NCBI GenBank assembly: GCA_038202885.1
Contig: JBBREP010000011.1
Span: 1 to 64,000, forward strand
Length of the DNA stretch: 64,000 bases
Direction of reading: 5' to 3'
Source of the DNA: JBBREP01 sp038202885
GTDB taxonomy: Bacteria > Actinomycetota > Acidimicrobiia > IMCC26256 > PALSA-610
Shown one piece after another: positions 17,205 to 25,491 of the stretch (position 1 is its first letter; each line of letters opens with the position of its first letter). The notes under the pieces were generated by a model, which saw only the letters and a program-made list of their open reading frames with translations, made no database searches and was not told the DNA's origin. The position numbers and the translations under genes are program-made.

Positions 17205-19085
17205 CTACAGGCGGGGCGGGTCGACCGACACTCGCAACGGGCCGGACACGCGCCCGGCTTCCAGCGCGATCGACAACGCCGACGCGAGATCAGCATCGTC
17301 GTCAGCGCGCACCAAGAGTCTTTGGTCGGCCTCGTCGACCGACACCCCGACGTGCGTCTGCGCGAACGACTGGAGCGCGCGGGCCGCGACTTGGAGTGCC
17401 TCACCGTCGCCACGCACTTCGGCCAAGGCCCCAAACGGCGGCAGGCCGAACGCCTCGCGCGTGACAAGCTCGCCGTCACTCACGAGTTGCGGCGTCCCGA
17501 GTACCGCAGCGCGCACGACGACGTGCGCGGGGTCGTGCGTTTGCAGCACGACGCGCCGACCCGGACGCGCCCGTCCACCAAGGACGTGGGCCGCCCGCAC
17601 GACGAGCCACAACGCCTGTTCGGCGGCACGGTACCGAGCCGCATGCAGTTCGGAATCAAAATCGACGAACGCGACGAGCGACGGATGACGCCGCCGTACC
17701 TCGACTCGGTGCAGCACGGCTTCGGTACCGACCAGGACCGACGCCTCCGGCGCCAAGGCCACCGCCCCGTCGATCACTGCGACGGTGGCATCGCCGATAC
17801 GCGCCTGTAATTCCGTCGCGAGGCGCTGCACACCCCCGCGCAACACCACCAGCCGCGTCGCACCGCAATGTTCACAGAACTTCGGGCGCGGAACTTCGCC
17901 GGTGTCAGCCGCCCATCGGGTGAGTTCATGACATTGCGAGCAACGCAGGAGCCGCACGCCACCACGACGGTTGAGTACCAGCACCGCGGGTGCGCCCGCC
18001 GCAACGGCAGCCTGAACGCCAGCAACGAGACGGTCGGTGAGCAGGCCGGTCCCGGGAGGGTCGTCACGCCGATCGACCACCTCAACGCGCGGCCACGCGC
18101 CGCGCTCGACGGTTTCGGACGGTGCGAACACGGCCCGGGCCCGTCGAAGGGTGATCGCCGTCGGTGCCGGCGACACGACGAAGCTCGCGGCGCCGACCGC
18201 ACCGAGCCGTTCTTGGAGCACGTCGCGGGCATGCCACGTGGGCGAGCGCTCTTCTTGGAGCGCTTCGTCGCCATCGTCGAGCAGTACGCCACACGCGAGG
18301 TCGGGAACCGGCGCGAACACGGCGCTGCGGCCGCCGACCACCACGCACGCTCCGCCCTTGGCGATCCGCCACGCATCGGTCCGCGCGCGCGGTGAGGCAT
18401 CCGAGTGCAACAGCACGGCGCGCGTTCCTTGCCCGGCCAACCATCGCTGGAAGGCTGCCGCGCGCGATCCGTCGGCCGTCACCACGATCGTCGAACCCGA
18501 CGCGGCGAGCAGCCGCGCAACGAGCCGGCGGCGGTCGGCAAAGGGCGGCCAGCGCAGCACCGTGGGACCATTGCCCGTGGGACCATCGCCCGCGGGACCA
18601 TTGCCCGCGGGACCATCGCCCGCAGGTCGGTGACCGACGGCCGCGAGCGCGGTCGCGGCGAGTTCGTCGGCCGCGAGCTCGAGGTCGTCGCGCGGTGGGG
18701 CGATCGGCCGCAGCACGATGGCGCCGCGCGCCGAATCGATCACGCTGTCGGGCCGCACGTTGTTCGGCGGCGAGGCGCTGCGTAACAGTGCCGCGACTGG
18801 GCCCGCGCATCGATACGCGACCGAGGCACAGAGCGAGACGACCGCGGCGGGCGGGCCGGCCGACGACACCGTGATGAGCGGCCGCAACCGGGCCCCGTCA
18901 ATCACCGACGCCACGTCGTCGGCCACAACCCAGCCCCGAACGCGACGGCCGTGCAGCGGCACGCGCACGATGGCGCCGACGGACACCGTCGACGCCACGG
19001 CGTCAGGTACGAGATAGTCGAACGGCCGGTCGACCGCGGCGACGTCGGGAAGGACGCGACAGACGCGCGGCCCCGGCGTCGTCAG
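17205..19085 (-). CDS. priA: PriA-like primosomal protein, helicase-degenerate
   Basis: The N-terminal DNA-binding domain is clear (RVLPDVAAVDRPFDYLVPD, then VRVPLHGRRVRGWVV). The helicase core is eroded: where a GxTGSGKT Walker A belongs there is RWPPFADRRRLVARLL, and the DEEH-type motif reads LLDDGDEALQEER. Only CSQC and CEHC pairs remain of the zinc region, and the C terminus keeps EAFGLPPFGALAEVRG. Similar ATPase-dead PriA proteins are known in actinobacteria, so a structural role in replication restart is likely. The first ATG/GTG is at 18998, inside the conserved domain. Homology starts earlier, so I propose CTG at 19085, overlapping the metK stop. A Gly/Pro repeat (about 18562-18625) lies where motif I should be. 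Confidence 0.85.
   Translation of the reverse strand: MTTPGPRVCRVLPDVAAVDRPFDYLVPDAVASTVSVGAIVRVPLHGRRVRGWVVADDVASVIDGARLRPLITVSSAGPPAAVVSLCASVAYRCAGPVAALLRSASPPNNVRPDSVIDSARGAIVLRPIAPPRDDLELAADELAATALAAVGHRPAGDGPAGNGPAGDGPTGNGPTVLRWPPFADRRRLVARLLAASGSTIVVTADGSRAAAFQRWLAGQGTRAVLLHSDASPRARTDAWRIAKGGACVVVGGRSAVFAPVPDLACGVLLDDGDEALQEERSPTWHARDVLQERLGAVGAASFVVSPAPTAITLRRARAVFAPSETVERGAWPRVEVVDRRDDPPGTGLLTDRLVAGVQAAVAAGAPAVLVLNRRGGVRLLRCSQCHELTRWAADTGEVPRPKFCEHCGATRLVVLRGGVQRLATELQARIGDATVAVIDGAVALAPEASVLVGTEAVLHRVEVRRRHPSLVAFVDFDSELHAARYRAAEQALWLVVRAAHVLGGRARPGRRVVLQTHDPAHVVVRAAVLGTPQLVSDGELVTREAFGLPPFGALAEVRGDGEALQVAARALQSFAQTHVGVSVDEADQRLLVRADDDADLASALSIALEAGRVSGPLRVSVDPPRL
18562..18625 (-). 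repeat. 15-bp in-frame tandem repeat inside priA
   Basis: About four copies of a 15-base unit (plus strand GGGACCATYGCCCGY) encode alternating GDGPA/GNGPA pentapeptides. They sit between the N-terminal domain and the relic helicase core. Unit length keeps frame, so copy number could vary without inactivating the protein. Confidence 0.85.
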
Positions 19086-20284
19086 GCGAGCGCCTCGGCG
19101 GCCTTGCGGAGTTGCGACGCGTACGGGTCGACGTTCTCCCAGGTGAAGCCGCCGCGATCGTCGGTACGACCGAAGTGCCCGTATGCCGCGGTGCGCTTGA
19201 AGATCGGACGGCGCAGGTCGAGCCGTTCGATGATCGCAGCTGGGCGCATGTCGAAGGTGTCGCGCACGAGCGTCTCGACCTTTTCGGGCGCGATCTGGCT
19301 CGTGCCGAACGTGTCGACGAAGATCGACATTGGCTTGGCCACACCAATCGCGTAGGCCACCTGGGCCTCACAATGGGTCGCGATGCCTGCGGCCACCACG
19401 GCCTTGGCCATCTGACGCACCGCGTACGCGGCCGAACGGTCGACCTTCGTCGGGTCCTTGCCGCTGAACGCACCGCCACCGTGACGAGCCATACCGCCAT
19501 AGGTGTCGACGATGATCTTGCGGCCGGTGAGACCGCAGTCGGCGTGGGGCCCGCCCAGCACGAACGCACCGGTGGGGTTCACGAAGATCTCGAAGTCGTC
19601 GTCGGCGAACTGCGCCGGTAGGCACGGCGTGATCACGTGCTCGATCAGCGCAGGCCGAATGTCGGCTTCGATGCTCGCGCTCGGGTCGTGCTGGGTGCTG
19701 ATGAGCACCGTGTTCAACCGCACGGGCTTGTTGCCGTCGTATTCGATCGTCACCTGGGTCTTGGCGTCGGGACGCAAGAAGTCGATCAGACCGCTCCGAC
19801 GGACCTCGGCCAGCTTCGCAGCCATACGGTGTGCGAGCCAGATCGGCATGGGCATCAGGTCGTCGGTGTCATCGCACGCGTAGCCGAACATCATGCCCTG
19901 GTCGCCCGCGCCGACCTCGTCGTACGGGTCGCCGGTGCCGGCCCTTTGCTCGGCCGCTTTGTCGACACCCATGGCGATGTCGGGCGACTGCTCGTCGATG
20001 CTCAGGATCACGCCGCACGTCTTGCCATCAATGCCGTACGCGGCGTCGGTGTAGCCGATGGCGCAGATCGCCTCACGGGCAATCCGGGCGATGTCGGGGC
20101 GTGCGTTGGTGGAGATCTCGCCGGCGACCACGCAGAGTCCGGTGGTCACCATCGTTTCGCACGCGACACGGCCGGTCGGATCGTCGGCGAGCACGGCGTC
20201 GAGCACCGAATCGCTGATCTGGTCAGCCATCTTGTCAGGATGCCCTTCGGTCACCGACTCCGATGTGAAGAGATGTGTGCTCAC
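19082..20284 (-). CDS. metK: S-adenosylmethionine synthetase
   Basis: MetK makes SAM from methionine and ATP. The 400-residue protein starts MSTHLFTSESVTEGHPDKMADQ (GTG start with GGGAG just upstream). It has the ATP-site motif GAGDQGMMFGYA, the phosphate loop GGGAFSGKDPTKVDRS and the C-terminal RTAAYGHFGR. Length and order of motifs are normal. The 132-base upstream gap (20285-20416) is GC-rich and shows no SAM riboswitch that I can recognise. The stop overlaps the proposed priA start. Confidence 0.98.
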   Translation of the reverse strand: MSTHLFTSESVTEGHPDKMADQISDSVLDAVLADDPTGRVACETMVTTGLCVVAGEISTNARPDIARIAREAICAIGYTDAAYGIDGKTCGVILSIDEQSPDIAMGVDKAAEQRAGTGDPYDEVGAGDQGMMFGYACDDTDDLMPMPIWLAHRMAAKLAEVRRSGLIDFLRPDAKTQVTIEYDGNKPVRLNTVLISTQHDPSASIEADIRPALIEHVITPCLPAQFADDDFEIFVNPTGAFVLGGPHADCGLTGRKIIVDTYGGMARHGGGAFSGKDPTKVDRSAAYAVRQMAKAVVAAGIATHCEAQVAYAIGVAKPMSIFVDTFGTSQIAPEKVETLVRDTFDMRPAAIIERLDLRRPIFKRTAAYGHFGRTDDRGGFTWENVDPYASQLRKAAEALA

Positions 20285-20416
20285 CGTTCTCCCAGCTCCT
20301 GCAGTGTCGCGCTCCGCGCGCCGGGAACACCCCGCCGCGAGCCCGGGAAGCGTAGTGCGAGGTCGCGTGCGACGCCATAGCGAGCGACGAGGGCCTCGTC
20401 GTGCGCAGCGTGGGCG

Positions 20417-21604
20417 TCAGCGCGCGTCGAGTTGGCCCTGAACGACGTCGAGGATGGCTCCAGCGACCTGCTCCTTGGTGAGCAGCGGCAGATCGTGGCG
20501 CTGCCCGCCGGCGGTGAGGATCACGACTCGGTTCGTATCGACTTCGAAGCCGGCGTCGGCCAGCGACACGTCGTTCGCCACGATCACGTCGAGGCGCTTG
20601 CGGGCCAGTTTGTCGGTCGCGTTGGCCACAAGGTCGGCCGTTTCGGCCGCGAAGCCCACGAGCACCTGCCCCGGCGGTTTGGCCGCGCCGAGATCGACCA
20701 GAAAATCGTGCGTTGGTTCGAGGGCAATCGCGGCCGGCGCGTCGTGCTTCTTCGTCTTGTGCGTCGTCGGTGCCGACGGCCGGTAGTCGGCCACCGCGGC
20801 CGCCATCACCACGACGTCGCAATCGGCCGCCCTCGGCACCACCGCTGCATGCATCTCGGCCGCGGTCTCGACCATCACGACGTCGCGAACCCCAGGCGGC
20901 GCCTGGCGGTCGACGGTGGTCACGAGCGTGACCTCGGCACCGCGCGCCGCGGCGACTGCGGCAATCGCGTAGCCCTGCTTGCCCGAGGAACGATTGGTGA
21001 CGACGCGCACTGCGTCGATCGGCTCACGCGTCCCCCCTGCGGTGACGAGCACCCGACGACCCGTGAGCGGGCGGCCCGTGGCCAGGATCGCCATCGCTGC
21101 GTCAACGATCGTCTGGGTCTCGGCCAGGCGGCCCATGCCGACGTCGCCGCTCGCAAGGCTGCCGGCCTCGGGCTCGACGACATGCACCCCGCGGGCGCGC
21201 AACACCTTCAGATTCTCCTGGACCGACGCCTGCTCCCACATCTCGGTGTGCATCGCCGGGCAGACGAGCACCGGTGCGCGCGTCGCGAGCAACGTCGCGG
21301 TGAGCAGATCGTCGGCGATCCCCGCGCGGTACTTGGCGAGCAGGTTCGCCGTGGCCGGAGCGAGCACGATGAGGTCGGCCTGCTGGCCGAGGTGCGTGTG
21401 CGGGCTCGGCTCCGGGGCGCCGAATAACTCCACGCGCGCCGGCTCGGATGCGAGCGCGTCGAACGTGGCGCGGCCGACGAACCGCAAGGCGTCGACGGTC
21501 AAGACCGGTGAGACGAAACAACCCTCATCAATGAGCCGGCGACACAACTCGACCGCTTTGTACGCGGCGACGCCACCTGAGACCCCGAGCACCACGCGCG
21601 CCAT
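20417..21604 (-). CDS. coaBC: Phosphopantothenoylcysteine synthetase/decarboxylase
   Basis: CoaBC carries out two consecutive steps of coenzyme A synthesis. From ATG 21604 the 395-residue protein begins MARVVLGVSGGVAAYKAVEL. The FMN-dependent decarboxylase half shows HTHLGQQADLIVLAPATAN and PAMHTEMWEQ. The synthetase half begins VTAGGTREPIDAVRVVTN with the RSSGKQG dimer loop and later KKHDAPAAIALEPTHDF. It follows rpoZ after 58 bases that contain a short direct repeat (GATCCGAAGATCCGAG). Confidence 0.96.
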   Translation of the reverse strand: MARVVLGVSGGVAAYKAVELCRRLIDEGCFVSPVLTVDALRFVGRATFDALASEPARVELFGAPEPSPHTHLGQQADLIVLAPATANLLAKYRAGIADDLLTATLLATRAPVLVCPAMHTEMWEQASVQENLKVLRARGVHVVEPEAGSLASGDVGMGRLAETQTIVDAAMAILATGRPLTGRRVLVTAGGTREPIDAVRVVTNRSSGKQGYAIAAVAAARGAEVTLVTTVDRQAPPGVRDVVMVETAAEMHAAVVPRAADCDVVVMAAAVADYRPSAPTTHKTKKHDAPAAIALEPTHDFLVDLGAAKPPGQVLVGFAAETADLVANATDKLARKRLDVIVANDVSLADAGFEVDTNRVVILTAGGQRHDLPLLTKEQVAGAILDVVQGQLDAR

Positions 21605-21662
21605 GGTGTGCGACGTCCGTTGGTCGGGAGTTCCGAGATCCGAAGATCCGAGCGCAGCGCGC

Positions 21663-21986
21663 TCAGGCGAGCGCAGGCCCGGCGTCGTCGGCTGCCACGG
21701 CGTCGACCGTGTCGGCGTCGACGACCTCGTCTTCGACGGGTTCGATCCGCTCCCACTGAATCTTGTTGGCCTCGATCTCCTCGAGCGCGATCGACAGCGG
21801 CTTGCGCGAGACCGACGTGACCTGCGGCGGCACGATCCGCCCAAGGCCCTCACCGAGCTGGTTGTAGTAGTCGTTGATCTCACGGGCCCGCATGGCCGAC
21901 AGCGTGACCAGCGTGAACTTCGAGTCGACCTTGTCGAGCAGATCCTCGAGCTTCGGTTGCATAAGCGATGCGCGGCGTTCGGCCAT
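21663..21986 (-). CDS. rpoZ: RNA polymerase omega subunit
   Basis: Omega helps fold and hold beta' in RNA polymerase. From ATG 21986 the product has 107 residues: MAERRASLMQPKLEDLLDKV, then FTLVTLSAMRAREINDYYNQ and KPLSIALEEIEANKI, all typical of actinobacterial omega. About 25 acidic/Ala residues follow, longer than E. coli omega. A second ATG at 21962 (MQPKLED) is possible; neither has a strong Shine-Dalgarno. The mihF-gmk-rpoZ-coaBC-metK order is the standard actinobacterial neighbourhood. Confidence 0.95.
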   Translation of the reverse strand: MAERRASLMQPKLEDLLDKVDSKFTLVTLSAMRAREINDYYNQLGEGLGRIVPPQVTSVSRKPLSIALEEIEANKIQWERIEPVEDEVVDADTVDAVAADDAGPALA

Positions 21987-22068
21987 TGTGGAGTGTGCTC
22001 CCAGGTCGGGCGAGAAGATCGGTGACGCAACGCAACGACACGATGAGCCCACCAGGTTCGGTCGGCCG

Positions 22069-22638
22069 TCAGCGACTGCGGCGATCCTCAAGGATAGCCG
22101 CGATCTGGGCCGCGACCTCACCCACGTCGTGGTTGACGACGACGCGCAGGCCGAGGGCCCGCGCCTGGGCCTCTTCATCGGCCGCCCGGGCGAGGCGGTG
22201 TTCGATCTCGGCGTCGGTGTCGGTGCCCCGCGCCCGCAGGCGCTGCTCCTGGATCAGCCGATCCGGCGCGACGACGAAGAACACCACGGCATCGGGGAAC
22301 TGCGCGAGCACGCTGGCGACGCCCTGGATGTCCATCTCGAGCAAGCCGTCGTAGCCCGCATTCAAGGCTTCCACGAGCGGCTGGCTCGGGGTGCCCTTCA
22401 GCACGCCGTACACGTCGGCCCACTCGAGGAACCCGCCGGAGTCGCGCAGCGCCTCGAACTCGTCGCGGGAGCGGAACCAGTAGTGCTCGCCCTGTCGTTC
22501 GCCGGCGCGCGGCGGTCGCGTGGCCCACGACACGGACCACCACAGCTCAGGGTGCTCGGCGCGAACGCGCTCGACCACGCTCCCCTTGCCCGCACCACCT
22601 GTACCGGAGATGACAACGAGGACGCCGCGCCGAGCCAC
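22069..22638 (-). CDS. gmk: Guanylate kinase
   Basis: Gmk phosphorylates GMP to GDP. The 189-residue protein has the P-loop SGTGGAGKGSVVERV, SVSWATRPPRAGERQGEHYW (GMP site), LEWADVYGVLKGTP and LLEMDIQGVASVL. The P-loop reads GTGGAGKGS instead of the usual GPSGVGKGT; the essential Gly, Lys and a Ser in the Thr position remain, so activity is expected. It starts 3 bases after the mihF stop, implying one transcript. Confidence 0.95.
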   Translation of the reverse strand: MARRGVLVVISGTGGAGKGSVVERVRAEHPELWWSVSWATRPPRAGERQGEHYWFRSRDEFEALRDSGGFLEWADVYGVLKGTPSQPLVEALNAGYDGLLEMDIQGVASVLAQFPDAVVFFVVAPDRLIQEQRLRARGTDTDAEIEHRLARAADEEAQARALGLRVVVNHDVGEVAAQIAAILEDRRSR

Positions 22639-22641
22639 TGT

Positions 22642-22971
22642 TCAGTCGGGGAAGCGCTCGAGCAACGCCTTGCGCTGGTTCGTGCCGAGCCCACGCACCC
22701 GGCGGCTTTCCTTGATCTCGAGTTCCTCCATGATCTTGCGGGCCCGCACTTTGCCGACACCCGGGAGCGACTCAAGGACGTTGACGACCTTCAATTTGGC
22801 CAGCATCTCGCCGGATTCGTCGCCGAGGTCGCTCGCCGCGAACAACTCGGCGAGGTTCAGTGAGCCGATCTTCAGTTTCTCCTTCGCCTCGGCGCGAACC
22901 CGGCGCGAGATCGCAGCCTTCTCGAGCGCGGCAGCGCGGGATTCGGGAGTCTGGGGTGGCGGAGTTGGCAT
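22642..22971 (-). CDS. mihF: Actinobacterial integration host factor
   Basis: mIHF is a nucleoid protein that bends DNA and stimulates phage integration. From ATG 22971, with AGGAG five bases upstream, the 109-residue product has the family pattern SRAAALEKAAISRRVRAEAK, KLKVVNVLESLPGVGKVRAR (helix-hairpin-helix) and KIMEELEIKESRRVRGLG ending NQRKALLERF. It belongs to the S13-like H2TH type, not the HU/IHF fold. First gene of the run mihF-gmk-rpoZ. Confidence 0.95.
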   Translation of the reverse strand: MPTPPPQTPESRAAALEKAAISRRVRAEAKEKLKIGSLNLAELFAASDLGDESGEMLAKLKVVNVLESLPGVGKVRARKIMEELEIKESRRVRGLGTNQRKALLERFPD

Positions 22972-23283
22972 GGACACTCCTAGCGGTTCGGGGTGCGGCT
23001 GCACGCCTTGGCGGTGGCTTCGGCGACGGGCACTCTGGGCTGGCGATCTGGGTGGTGCGTCGGTCGTCACTTCGGTGTGGAGATTGGTGTGGAGATTGGT
23101 GTGGAGATCGGGTTGGAGCGGCCGACGGGCGTGCGCTGGCCTCGTTGGAGGCGACGGCGGACGAGGATAGCGACTCATCCAGTGAATACAACGAGTGACC
23201 CGTTTGCAACGGTCCGTGCGTTCGGCTAGTAGCCCACGCCAAATTTCGATGGGTCGATCCATCGCCCCACCTACCTTGGCGTC
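22972..23283. other. Divergent intergenic region mihF / DinB-like gene
   Basis: This 312-base region must hold promoters for mihF (minus) and the DinB-like gene (plus). It contains a 3 x 12-base tandem repeat at 23074-23109 and no convincing gene. The open frame on the minus strand here encodes only the repeat and no recognisable domain. Confidence 0.5.
23074..23109 (+). repeat. 12-bp tandem repeat, three copies
   Basis: Three head-to-tail copies of GGTGTGGAGATT; the last copy ends ATC and a decayed fourth follows. It lies upstream of both divergent genes. Confidence 0.85.
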
Positions 23284-23808
23284 ATGGCGATCATCCCCGA
23301 CGACAAGGACTGGACCTGGGTCCTCGAGCGAGCGTGCCCGGACTGCGGCTTCGACAGCTCGGCACACGAGCGCGTCGCGGTCGTCGCAATGCTCCGCGCG
23401 CAACCCGGCGCGTGGCAAGCAGTGCTCGCAGCTCCCGGCGTGGCCGTGCGTCCGGCATCGGGTGCATGGTCGCCGCTCGAATACGCGTGCCACGTGCGCG
23501 ACGTGTTCGTTCTCTTCGACGAGCGCCTGCACCTCATGCTCGATCACGACAACCCGTTGTTCGCCAATTGGGATCAAGACGCAACGGCGATCGACGCGCG
23601 GTACGGCGACCAGGACCCGGTCGTGGTCGGCGCAGAACTCGCAGCCGCAGCCGAGCAGCTCGCGCACTCCTTCGAGGGCGTCGACGGCGCCACATGGTCA
23701 CGGCGCGGGCGCCGCAGCGACGGTGCATCGTTCGACATCGAATCGTTCTCGCGTTACATGCTGCACGACCCGATCCATCACCTCTACGACGTCGGCGCGC
23801 CCCGCTGA
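23284..23808 (+). CDS. DinB-like four-helix metal protein
   Basis: This 174-residue protein starts MAIIPDDKDWTWVLERACPD. It has SGAWSPLEYACHVRDVFVLF and MLHDPIHHLYDVGAP, the spaced histidines typical of the DinB/YfiT/maleylpyruvate-isomerase four-helix fold, in which three His often bind a metal. Members include thiol-dependent transferases (mycothiol or bacillithiol S-transferases). The substrate here is unknown. An N-terminal CPDCG pair is unusual and could be redox-active or bind metal. It is the only plus-strand gene between 2.4 and 51 kb and converges on pyrF, sharing a hairpin with it. Confidence 0.75.
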   Translation: MAIIPDDKDWTWVLERACPDCGFDSSAHERVAVVAMLRAQPGAWQAVLAAPGVAVRPASGAWSPLEYACHVRDVFVLFDERLHLMLDHDNPLFANWDQDATAIDARYGDQDPVVVGAELAAAAEQLAHSFEGVDGATWSRRGRRSDGASFDIESFSRYMLHDPIHHLYDVGAPR

Positions 23809-23837
23809 ACCGCGTGCGCAGGAACGCGGGTCAGCGG
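23802..23837. terminator. Bidirectional hairpin between the DinB-like gene and pyrF
   Basis: CCGCTGAACCGCG (23802-23814) pairs with CGCGGGTCAGCGG (23825-23837) at 12 of 13 positions, with a 10-base loop. It spans both stop codons of the convergent genes. There is no T tract, as is common for GC-rich actinobacterial terminators. Confidence 0.65.
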
Positions 23838-24523
23838 TCAGCGAGCGCGGCTTCGACCTCGTCGTAGATCTGCTGCGCAGCGGCGCGCGGATCGGCGGCG
23901 TTGTGCACGGTCCGCGCCACAACGAGCACGTCCGAGCCGGCACGGATGGCGGCGCCCGGTGTCGCGACCCGGGCCTGGTCATCGACCCCGCTGCCCGCGA
24001 GTCGTATCCCTGGCACCATGGTCACAAACGTTGGCGCCGCGGCCTTGACGGCTGCGACTTCGTGGGCGCTGCACACCACGCCGCCAAAGCCAGCCTCGAT
24101 CGTGGCCGCGAGTCGAGCGTCGAACGCTGACGTGTCGGGGTCGCTCGTGAGCACGGTGACACCGAGCATCGTGGGCGGCGCCACACCAGCGTCACGCGCG
24201 CCTTGCACAGCGCCGTCGAGCGCCGCTCGCAGCATCGCCACCCCGCCGGCGGCATGCACGTTGAGATAGCCCAAGCCGTAGCGACCGAGCACGCGTGCCG
24301 CGCTGCCGACCGTGTGTGGAATGTCGTGGAGTTTGGCGTCGAGGAACACCGAATAGCCGAGATCGCGCAATTCGGCGATCGCGCGCGGACCAGCTGCGGC
24401 GTATAACTCGTGGCCGACCTTGGCAACACCGAACCAGCGCTGCAGTTCCCGGGCGCGAGCAAGCGCAACGTCGAGATCGTCGAAGTCGAGTCCCAGCGCG
24501 ATGTGGGCGGTTACGTCGGCCAT
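23831..24523 (-). CDS. pyrF: Orotidine 5'-phosphate decarboxylase
   Basis: PyrF forms UMP from OMP. From ATG 24523 the 230-residue protein shows the catalytic Asp/Lys network: ALGLDFDDLD, VAKVGHEL, FLDAKLHDIPHTVGSAA, then VVCSAHEV, VPGIRL and GSDVLVVARTVHNAADP. Length and motif spacing fit the short type I enzyme rather than the long mycobacterial form. Its start overlaps the end of pyrD by 13 bases. Last gene of the pyr operon. Confidence 0.96.
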   Translation of the reverse strand: MADVTAHIALGLDFDDLDVALARARELQRWFGVAKVGHELYAAAGPRAIAELRDLGYSVFLDAKLHDIPHTVGSAARVLGRYGLGYLNVHAAGGVAMLRAALDGAVQGARDAGVAPPTMLGVTVLTSDPDTSAFDARLAATIEAGFGGVVCSAHEVAAVKAAAPTFVTMVPGIRLAGSGVDDQARVATPGAAIRAGSDVLVVARTVHNAADPRAAAQQIYDEVEAALADR

Positions 24524-25491
24524 TGCAATCCTCCAATGAGCTGTTCGATGTCGTCGACATGGTGACGGCGACACCAGCGTGCGAGGCCGTCGAGAATGTG
24601 GAGTGGCGCGCGTGGGTCGACAAACGTCGCGGTGCCGACGCCCACGGCGCGCGCACCGGCGAGCAGCATCGCGACAGCGTCATCGCCGGTACGCACTCCC
24701 CCTGTGCCGATGATCGCGACCCCGGGCAGCGCTTGGGCGACGAGCCACACCGTCCGCAAGGCCACCGCGTGCAAGGGCGGACCGGACAGCCCGCCGCTGC
24801 CGGCGCCGAGGCGCGGCCGTCGAGTGTCGATGTCGATCACGAGACCGGGCAGTGTGTTCACGAGGGTGAGTCCGGTGGCGCCCGCATTGATGGCCGCCGT
24901 CGCGATCGCGACGGGATCGGCGACCTGCGCGGTGAGCTTGGCGAACACGGGACGCGCACCCACCGTCGCCTCGACGACCGCGCTCGTCAACGCCGGTGAT
25001 TGCGCGAACATTTCGTGGCTGCCCCCGAGGTTCGGGCAGCTGAGATTGAGTTCGATCGCCGCGACACGCGCGCCGAGCGCGTGCACGCGCTGTGCAGCAC
25101 GGGCGTAGTCGTCGACCTGACGACCCCAGACCGACACGATGATCGTCGCGCCCGACCGCTCCAACTCGGGGAGGTCGTGTTCGATCCACGCGTCGATGCC
25201 GGGACCAGCCAACCCGACGCTGTTGAGCATCCCGCCGCCGGGCGCGGGGCACGTGCGCAGCGGCGCGTTCCCCTCGTGCGCGAACGGTGCGAGCGATTTC
25301 ACGGTGACCGCGCCGAGCGCCGCCGGCGGACAAAGCTGCGACATCTCGCCGCCCCGGCCGAAGGTGCCCGAGGCCGCGACGATCGGATTGCGCAACGAGA
25401 GCGGACCCACCGTGACCGCCAAGTCGACACCGGCGGCGTCCTCGCCGGCGCCAAGACCGTTCGCCGACCGCACCCGAAACCGCCCTCCCAT
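24511..25491 (-). CDS. pyrD: Dihydroorotate dehydrogenase, class 1B-like
   Basis: PyrD oxidises dihydroorotate to orotate with FMN. From ATG 25491 the 326-residue enzyme contains NPIVAASGTFGRGGE, GGGMLNSVGLAGPGIDAW, ELNLSCPNL (Cys is the class 1 catalytic base), LVNTLPGLVIDI, GGLSGPPLHAVALRTVW and GTGGVRTGDDAVAML. These fit class 1B, which normally works with the Fe-S/FAD subunit PyrK to use NAD. No pyrK lies in this operon: pyrD begins at the carB stop (TGATG). The frame extends upstream without homology. Confidence 0.94.
   Translation of the reverse strand: MGGRFRVRSANGLGAGEDAAGVDLAVTVGPLSLRNPIVAASGTFGRGGEMSQLCPPAALGAVTVKSLAPFAHEGNAPLRTCPAPGGGMLNSVGLAGPGIDAWIEHDLPELERSGATIIVSVWGRQVDDYARAAQRVHALGARVAAIELNLSCPNLGGSHEMFAQSPALTSAVVEATVGARPVFAKLTAQVADPVAIATAAINAGATGLTLVNTLPGLVIDIDTRRPRLGAGSGGLSGPPLHAVALRTVWLVAQALPGVAIIGTGGVRTGDDAVAMLLAGARAVGVGTATFVDPRAPLHILDGLARWCRRHHVDDIEQLIGGLQWPT

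Noticed and set aside
20285..20416. Possible SAM riboswitch upstream of metK
   Set aside because: I could not find any SAM-I, II or IV core motif; the sequence is only GC-rich.
22972..23667. Minus-strand extension of mihF by more than 200 codons
   Set aside because: It crosses the divergent DinB-like gene and repeats; the AGGAG site and homology fix the start at 22971.
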